A stretch of DNA of 7,819 bases, taken from Anaerolineae bacterium. Lineage in GTDB: Bacteria; Chloroflexota; Anaerolineae; DRVO01. The translations under genes and the position numbers were made by a program. The notes below the pieces were generated by a model, which was not told the origin of the DNA, made no database searches, and saw nothing but the letters and a program-made list of their open reading frames with translations. Below are positions 6,547 through 7,819 of this stretch, piece after piece. How positions within the stretch are numbered: the first letter of the stretch is position 1; the number at the start of each line of letters is the position of its first letter. Location: contig JAAYAV010000014.1 of assembly GCA_012719195.1 (NCBI GenBank), positions 1 to 7,819 of the forward strand. Reading direction: 5' to 3'.

Positions 6547-6552
6547 TACAGT
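6524..6552 (+). promoter_or_regulatory. Sigma70-like promoter for the MocA-type dehydrogenase
   Basis: A perfect TTGACA at 6524-6529 is followed after 17 bases by TACAGT at 6547-6552, which matches 4 of 6 bases of the -10 consensus. The predicted start near 6559 leaves a leader of about 79 bases. An inverted repeat covers the -35 box and spacer. The promoter lies in the 159-base gap between the divergent nth and dehydrogenase genes. Confidence 0.5.
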
Positions 6553-6637
6553 GAAGCCACGTTCGCGGCCGGCTAGATGGTACGGTCCGGGCGAAGTGAG
6601 GGCAACTCGCGGCCCGAAACCGAGGGGGAAACAGAAG

Positions 6638-7627
6638 ATGGTCAACGTCGGCATCATCGGTTGTGGCGGAATGGGCAAGCTGCATTCCCGATCCCTCAAG
6701 GCCATCGAGGGGGTTCGACTTGCGGCTGCGTGCGACATTGACGCCCAGGCCCTGGAGGCCTACGCGAAGGAGTTCTCGCCGGCACGCACCTACAGCGATT
6801 TCGGCGCGCTGGTACGCGATCCCGGAGTGGACGCGGTGGTCGTTTGCCTGCCGACCTATGTCCACAAGGACGCGGTGCTGGCGGCGGCTGCGGCAGGCAA
6901 GCAGGTCTTCTGCGAGAAGCCCATCGCGTTAAGCGAAGCGGATGCACAGGAGATGATCGACGCCTGCAGCCAGGCGGGTGTGATCCTGATGCTGGGCTTC
7001 GTCCGCCGGTTTGATAACGACTGGGGGACCTTCAAGCGTTTGGTCGAAGAGGGCGCGATTGGCCGCCCGGTCGTGTGGCGACACTTCATGGCCGGGGGTG
7101 GCCCGCACAACTCCTGGTTCATCGACGGCGAGAAGGGCGGCGGTCCCATCATCGACGGCGCCATCCACGATCTCGACTTCGCCAACTGGCTCTTCGGGCC
7201 CATGGCCTGGTGCCAGGGGAGCGCGCGGCACTTCAAGTCCACTTCCTGGGATACGGTCACGGTGACCATCGGATACGAGAGCGGTGACGAACTGGTCCTG
7301 AGCTGGTGTTGGGGCCTGCCCAAGGGAGCGGGCGGACTCCATGGGCAGGACGCCATCGGCCCGGGCGGCACCATCCTCTTCCCGCATTCTGTTCCGAGCG
7401 GCCTGGTTCCGGCCGATGTCCCGTCGGATGAGCAGGGTGCCTATTGGCTCGATACCGGAGAGGAGAAGAAGCCGGTTCTGTTCCAGAAGCACGACATGTT
7501 CCTCGTAGAGATGGAGCACTTCATCGACTGCTGCGCCAATGGTAAGCAACCGGTTGTCACCGGAGAAGACGGCCTGAAGGCCATCCGCGTGGCCCTGCAA
7601 TCGCTGGCGTCGGCGCGCAAGCTGTAG
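6638..7627 (+). CDS. Gfo/Idh/MocA-family oxidoreductase (sugar or inositol dehydrogenase-like)
   Basis: This 329-residue NAD(P)-dependent enzyme probably oxidises a hydroxyl of a cyclic sugar, inositol or sugar acid to a ketone in the cytoplasm. The N-terminal Rossmann fold starts with VGIIGCGGMGKLH (glycines 8, 10 and 13). CEKPIALS holds Lys94 of the family EKP motif. In the C-terminal sheet domain, IIDGAIHDLDFANW gives Asp173 and His177, so Lys94-Asp173-His177 matches the Lys-Asp-His catalytic set of inositol dehydrogenases in type and spacing. The length is normal. A GAGGGGG site 9 bases before the ATG supports the start at 6638; an in-frame upstream extension to 6398 would run through nth and is rejected. 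A predicted promoter precedes it, and a lipoprotein gene follows after 20 bases. The fold and chemistry are secure, while the substrate is not readable from sequence. Confidence 0.9.
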   Translation: MVNVGIIGCGGMGKLHSRSLKAIEGVRLAAACDIDAQALEAYAKEFSPARTYSDFGALVRDPGVDAVVVCLPTYVHKDAVLAAAAAGKQVFCEKPIALSEADAQEMIDACSQAGVILMLGFVRRFDNDWGTFKRLVEEGAIGRPVVWRHFMAGGGPHNSWFIDGEKGGGPIIDGAIHDLDFANWLFGPMAWCQGSARHFKSTSWDTVTVTIGYESGDELVLSWCWGLPKGAGGLHGQDAIGPGGTILFPHSVPSGLVPADVPSDEQGAYWLDTGEEKKPVLFQKHDMFLVEMEHFIDCCANGKQPVVTGEDGLKAIRVALQSLASARKL

Positions 7628-7647
7628 GAGAGCGGAGGTTCTAGGCG

Positions 7648-7819
7648 ATGCGCAGAACAGGAACGTTGTTGGTGCTGGTGGCCGTGCTGGCCGGTGTACT
7701 GGCCTGCATGCCTAGTTCGCTGAGTGGGGTGCAGCCTTCGACTCGCGCTACCATCGAGCGGGCCACCCAGGCCGTTCGCACGGCGGCGCCTCGGCCGACC
7801 ACAGTTGTCCCGACAACTG
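7648..7819 (+). CDS. Predicted lipoprotein, N-terminal part only
   Basis: An open frame begins at ATG 7648 and runs off the window after 57 codons. GGAGG at 7634-7638, 9 bases before the ATG, supports the start. The N-terminus is MRRTG followed by a hydrophobic run LLVLVAVLAGVLAC, which is a signal peptide with a lipobox LAC and the lipidated cysteine at residue 20. After it comes a Ser/Thr/Pro/Ala-rich stretch that looks like a flexible linker, as found between the membrane anchor and a folded extracytoplasmic domain. The domain itself lies beyond the window, so the function is unknown; a solute-binding protein, protease or wall-binding protein are all possible. The gap of 20 bases to the dehydrogenase suggests one transcript. 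Confidence 0.68.
   Translation, partial: MRRTGTLLVLVAVLAGVLACMPSSLSGVQPSTRATIERATQAVRTAAPRPTTVVPTT

Noticed and set aside
6398..6637. N-terminal extension of the MocA-type dehydrogenase
   Set aside because: It runs antisense through the nth 5' end; the family N-terminus begins exactly at the ATG at 6638, which has a ribosome site.
6479..6865. N-terminal extension of nth by 129 residues
   Set aside because: It would overlap the start and promoter of the divergent dehydrogenase and does not resemble any part of endonuclease III.
6929..7600. 223-residue open frame on the minus strand opposite the MocA-type dehydrogenase
   Set aside because: It is an antisense shadow of a gene with clear motifs, and no family features are visible.
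1..7819. Search for CRISPR repeats, tRNA/rRNA, transposase, toxin-antitoxin or phage genes
   Set aside because: No spaced direct repeats, no tRNA-like cloverleaf and no mobile-element protein motifs were seen on reading both strands.

Overview
The window is GC-rich bacterial DNA, roughly two-thirds G+C by eye, with densely packed genes. It holds six complete protein genes, one lipoprotein gene with an uncertain start, and two genes cut by the window edges. The long overlapping reading frames on both strands are typical of GC-rich codon use and mostly have no meaning. Shine-Dalgarno sites, sigma70-like promoters and two predicted lipoproteins point to a bacterium. The gene mix and the archaeal/thermophile-like look of the hydroxyacid dehydrogenase would fit an environmental Chloroflexota-type genome, but that placement is a guess. 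No RNA gene, CRISPR array, insertion sequence, phage gene or attachment site was seen.

Layout. Positions 1-2833 (+) look like one operon: the tail of a cupin protein, a xylulokinase-type FGGY sugar kinase 9 bases later, and a CehA/McbA-type PHP metallohydrolase whose GTG start overlaps the kinase stop. Positions 2906-3820 (-) hold a lone formyltransferase that converges on this operon. Positions 3983-4540 (+) encode a small lipoprotein with a CARDB-like domain. Positions 4691-5674 (+) encode a GyaR-type glyoxylate/hydroxypyruvate reductase with its own promoter, followed by a strong hairpin. Endonuclease III lies at 5759-6478 (-). A Gfo/Idh/MocA sugar or inositol dehydrogenase reads divergently from it at 6638-7627 (+), behind a promoter with a perfect TTGACA box. 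A second lipoprotein starts at 7648 and runs off the window.

How the genes fit together. The kinase, the MocA-type dehydrogenase and the hydroxyacid dehydrogenase are all consistent with breakdown of pentoses, polyols or related sugars, with two-carbon and three-carbon acids as products. Only the kinase-PHP pair is physically coupled. The formyltransferase, endonuclease III and lipoproteins look like unrelated neighbours.

I found no clear undescribed multi-gene system. The two points most worth following are the formyltransferase, which keeps its catalytic residues but lacks the arginine/lysine-rich tRNA-recognition loop of true methionyl-tRNA formyltransferase, and the PHP hydrolase translationally coupled to the sugar kinase.
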